6,839 nucleotides of DNA from Limiplasma pullistercoris (GTDB lineage Bacteria > Bacillota > Clostridia > Christensenellales > Aristaeellaceae), in the NCBI GenBank assembly GCA_018715165.1, contig DVMC01000015.1, positions 1 to 6,839 on the forward strand, in the 5' to 3' direction. Below are positions 5,419-6,839 of this stretch, piece after piece; the first letter of the stretch is position 1, and each line of letters starts with the position of its first letter. The position numbers were made by a program, and so were the translations under genes. The notes below the pieces were generated by a model that was not told where the DNA came from, did no database searches, and saw only the letters and a program-made list of their open reading frames with translations.

Positions 5419-5516
5419 CGAAGATTGAGCGACCGGGGAAAGCCGGGCGATACGAATTGACTTTGGAGGACCTGCGGGCCCTCCAAACCTCCCGAAAAAG
5501 TTTTGTCAGCGGTCTG

Positions 5517-5542
5517 AACGCAGGCCCTTTGGGGCCTGCGTT
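5517..5542 (+). repeat. 26-base hairpin, right copy
   Basis: Same sequence and orientation as 5200-5225. It is followed by TTTCC on the plus strand. It lies 67 bases beyond the guaB stop and may contribute to guaB termination on the minus strand, where CAGACC follows the stem, so the U tract is again poor. Confidence 0.85.
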
Positions 5543-5571
5543 TCCGTGTATTGAATTACTTTTCACTCGGA

Positions 5572-5599
5572 GGCAGCCCGCGCCGTGTGCCGCGCTGCC
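5572..5599 (-). terminator. GC-rich hairpin just after guaB, weak terminator candidate
   Basis: GGCAGC (5572-5577) pairs with GCTGCC (5594-5599), extended by GCG/CGC past a 2-base bulge, 10 bases beyond the guaB stop codon. On the minus strand it is followed by TCCGAG, so the T tract is missing. It may only protect the transcript end. Confidence 0.35.
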
Positions 5600-5609
5600 C
5601 GCTTTCCGC

Positions 5610-6839
5610 TTATCCCCTCGTGGAATAGTTGGGGCTTTCCTTGGTGATGGCGATGTCGTGCGGATGGCTTTCCAGCAGGCCTGCGCCGGTGATGCGGATG
5701 AACTGGCCTTCCTTGCGCAGGTGCTCGATGGTGGGCGTGCCGCAGTAGCCCATGCTGGAGCGCAGGCCGCCCACGAGCTGGTAGACCGTATCGGCCAGCG
5801 GTCCCTTGTAGGGCACGCGGCCCTCCACGCCCTCGGGCACGAGCTTTTTGTCGGCTTCCTGGAAATAGCGGTCACTGGAGCCATGGGCCTGCGCCATGGC
5901 GCCAAGGCTGCCCATGCCGCGATAGACCTTGAAGCTGCGGCCCTGGTAGATTTCCATATCTCCGGGGCTCTCGTCCACGCCGGCGAAGAGGCTTCCGATC
6001 ATGACGGCGCTCGCGCCGCCCGCGATAGCTTTGGGAATATCGCCCGAATACTTGATGCCGCCGTCGGCGATCACGGTCACGCCGTACTTGTCCGCCTCCT
6101 TGGCGCAGTCGCTGACCGCGGTGAGCTGCGGCACGCCGATGCCGGCGATGACGCGCGTGGTGCAGATGGAGCCGGGGCCGATGCCCACCTTGACGCAGCT
6201 CGCGCCCGCCTCGATGAGGGCGCGGGTGGCCTCGGCGGTAGCGACATTACCGGCGATGATGCACAGGTCCGGGAAGGCGGCGCGCAGCTCGCGCACCTTG
6301 TTGATGACCTCGATGTTATGGCCATGCGCCGAGTCGATGGAAATCACATCCACCTTGGCGTTGACGAGCGCCTCCACGCGCAGCATGCTGTCCTTGGTGA
6401 TGCCCACGGCCGCGCCGCACAGCAGGCGGCCCTTCTGATCCTTGGCGGAGTTGGGGTACTTGGTGCTCTTTTCGATGTCCTTGATGGTGATGAGGCCGCA
6501 CAGCTCAAACTGATCGTTGACGATGGGCAGCTTTTCGATGCGGTGCGCGGCGAGGATCTTTTTGGCCTCCTCCAGCGTGGTGCCCACGGGCGCGGTGATC
6601 AGGTTTTCGGAGGTCATGACCTCCTCGATGCGACGGCTGTCGTCGGTTTCAAAGCGAAGGTCGCGGTTGGTCAGAATGCCCACCAGCTTCTTCCCGCGGG
6701 TGATGGGCACGCCGGAAATGCGGTACTTGGCCATCAGGGCTTCCGCGTCACGGATGAGATGGTCGGGCGAGAGGAAGAACGGGTCGGTGATCACGCCATG
6801 CTCGCTACGCTTGACCTTGTCCACCTGCGTAGCCTGCTC
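5610..6839 (-). CDS. guaB: IMP dehydrogenase (GuaB), N-terminus outside the window
   Basis: Cytoplasmic enzyme oxidising IMP to XMP with NAD+, the committed step of GMP synthesis. 409 residues are visible; about 80 N-terminal residues are missing, judged from the usual length of about 488. The frame is open to the window edge, and the edge reads EQATQVDKVKRSEHG, an internal GuaB sequence, so the GTG at 6824 is not the start. Numbering from the Val at 6824: a CBS pair at about 15-120 (RISGVPIT, GILTNRDLRF, EKLPIV, GLITIKDIEKS); DSAHGH at 164-169; catalytic loop GPGSICTTR at 217-225 with Cys221 as nucleophile; phosphate-binding DGGIKYSGDIPKAIAGGA and IGSLFAG; YRGMGSLGAM at 301-310; the flap EGVEGRVPYKG with the Arg-Tyr pair at 336/339; and a C-terminal NYSTRG. 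All key residues are present. It converges on the sigma operon, and its promoter lies outside the window. Confidence 0.98.
   Translation of the reverse strand, partial: EQATQVDKVKRSEHGVITDPFFLSPDHLIRDAEALMAKYRISGVPITRGKKLVGILTNRDLRFETDDSRRIEEVMTSENLITAPVGTTLEEAKKILAAHRIEKLPIVNDQFELCGLITIKDIEKSTKYPNSAKDQKGRLLCGAAVGITKDSMLRVEALVNAKVDVISIDSAHGHNIEVINKVRELRAAFPDLCIIAGNVATAEATRALIEAGASCVKVGIGPGSICTTRVIAGIGVPQLTAVSDCAKEADKYGVTVIADGGIKYSGDIPKAIAGGASAVMIGSLFAGVDESPGDMEIYQGRSFKVYRGMGSLGAMAQAHGSSDRYFQEADKKLVPEGVEGRVPYKGPLADTVYQLVGGLRSSMGYCGTPTIEHLRKEGQFIRITGAGLLESHPHDIAITKESPNYSTRG

Larger units (their letters stand above)
5226..5516. other. Hairpin-dense non-coding element between the two identical 26-base hairpins
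   Basis: 291 bases with no convincing gene. Hairpins in order: 5235-5263 (near-symmetric around TGC, T-rich 3' arm); 5282-5303 (GTTTGCGCCC/GGGCGCAAAC, 10 bp, two bases between the arms); 5335-5349 (CAGCCC-tgt-GGGCTG); 5350-5364 (TTGCGC-gaa-GCGCAA); 5394-5418 (CGGAGGGCGC/GCGTCCTCCG, 10 bp with one G-T); 5462-5487 (TTTGGAGG/CCTCCAAA). A longer-range pairing of CTCCCCGCC (5303-5311) with GGTGGGGAG (5376-5384, one G-T) would enclose two of them as a branched structure. It could be a structured RNA, a miniature non-autonomous mobile element, or a multi-copy intergenic repeat. The sequence alone does not decide, and I do not recognise a known RNA family. Confidence 0.5.

Noticed and set aside
5152..5460. 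102-codon plus-strand frame in the gap after the membrane regulator
   Set aside because: It covers the hairpin array, starts inside the preceding gene with no suitable ribosome binding site, and its Arg/Pro/Gly-rich product reflects palindromic GC-rich DNA.
5273..5905. 210-codon minus-strand frame overlapping the 3' end of guaB
   Set aside because: It is out of frame with guaB, which has all conserved motifs here; the rest runs through the structured repeat region.
6822..6824. GTG as the guaB start codon
   Set aside because: The frame continues upstream to the window edge with residues typical of the interior of GuaB (EQATQ before VDKVKRSE), and about 80 expected N-terminal residues are missing.

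Overview
The window looks like chromosomal DNA from a GC-rich (by eye, about 60%), endospore-associated Clostridia-type Firmicute. The reasons are strong AGGAGG-type ribosome binding sites, TTG/GTG starts, a YhcN/YlaJ-type sporulation lipoprotein, a VanW-domain envelope protein, an oxygen-sensitive Fe-S aldo/keto reductase, and a compact ECF sigma / membrane regulator pair of the kind common in gut Clostridia. I cannot name a genus from the sequence alone. There is no sign of phage, IS transposase, CRISPR, rRNA or tRNA.

Layout from left to right: (1) 40-618, plus strand: a small lipoprotein with a Ser/Pro/Ala linker and a YhcN/YlaJ-like domain, closed by a good intrinsic terminator at 638-673. 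(2) 674-783: a short convergent gap with three consecutive perfect hairpins. (3) 784-3121, minus strand: a two-gene operon. The upstream gene encodes a secreted protein with two SH3-like domains and a VanW domain. The downstream gene encodes an aldo/keto-reductase-like protein with eight ferredoxin-type cysteines. The downstream ribosome binding site abuts the stop codon of the upstream gene. (4) 3122-3348: a divergent promoter region in which both sides carry the same extended -10 word. (5) 3349-5179, plus strand: an ECF sigma factor overlapping by 8 bases a single-pass membrane protein with a large outside domain, probably its anti-sigma factor. The latter has a second well-formed ribosome binding site and ATG at codon 41, exactly where a signal peptide begins. 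(6) 5180-5609: a 430-base non-coding stretch full of hairpins, bracketed by two identical 26-base hairpins in the same orientation. (7) 5610-6839, minus strand: the C-terminal 409 residues of IMP dehydrogenase (guaB), running off the window edge.

Functionally, the centre of the window appears to concern the cell envelope: an ECF sigma / membrane regulator pair is transcribed away from an operon for a secreted SH3-VanW protein and a cytoplasmic redox protein. A regulatory link between the two is inference only. guaB is housekeeping and the lipoprotein is probably sporulation-related. The least explained part is the 5200-5542 element. Joining its outer flanks across one hairpin copy gives a longer perfect 13-bp terminator-like stem, as if about 317 bases had been inserted into or duplicated within an older terminator.
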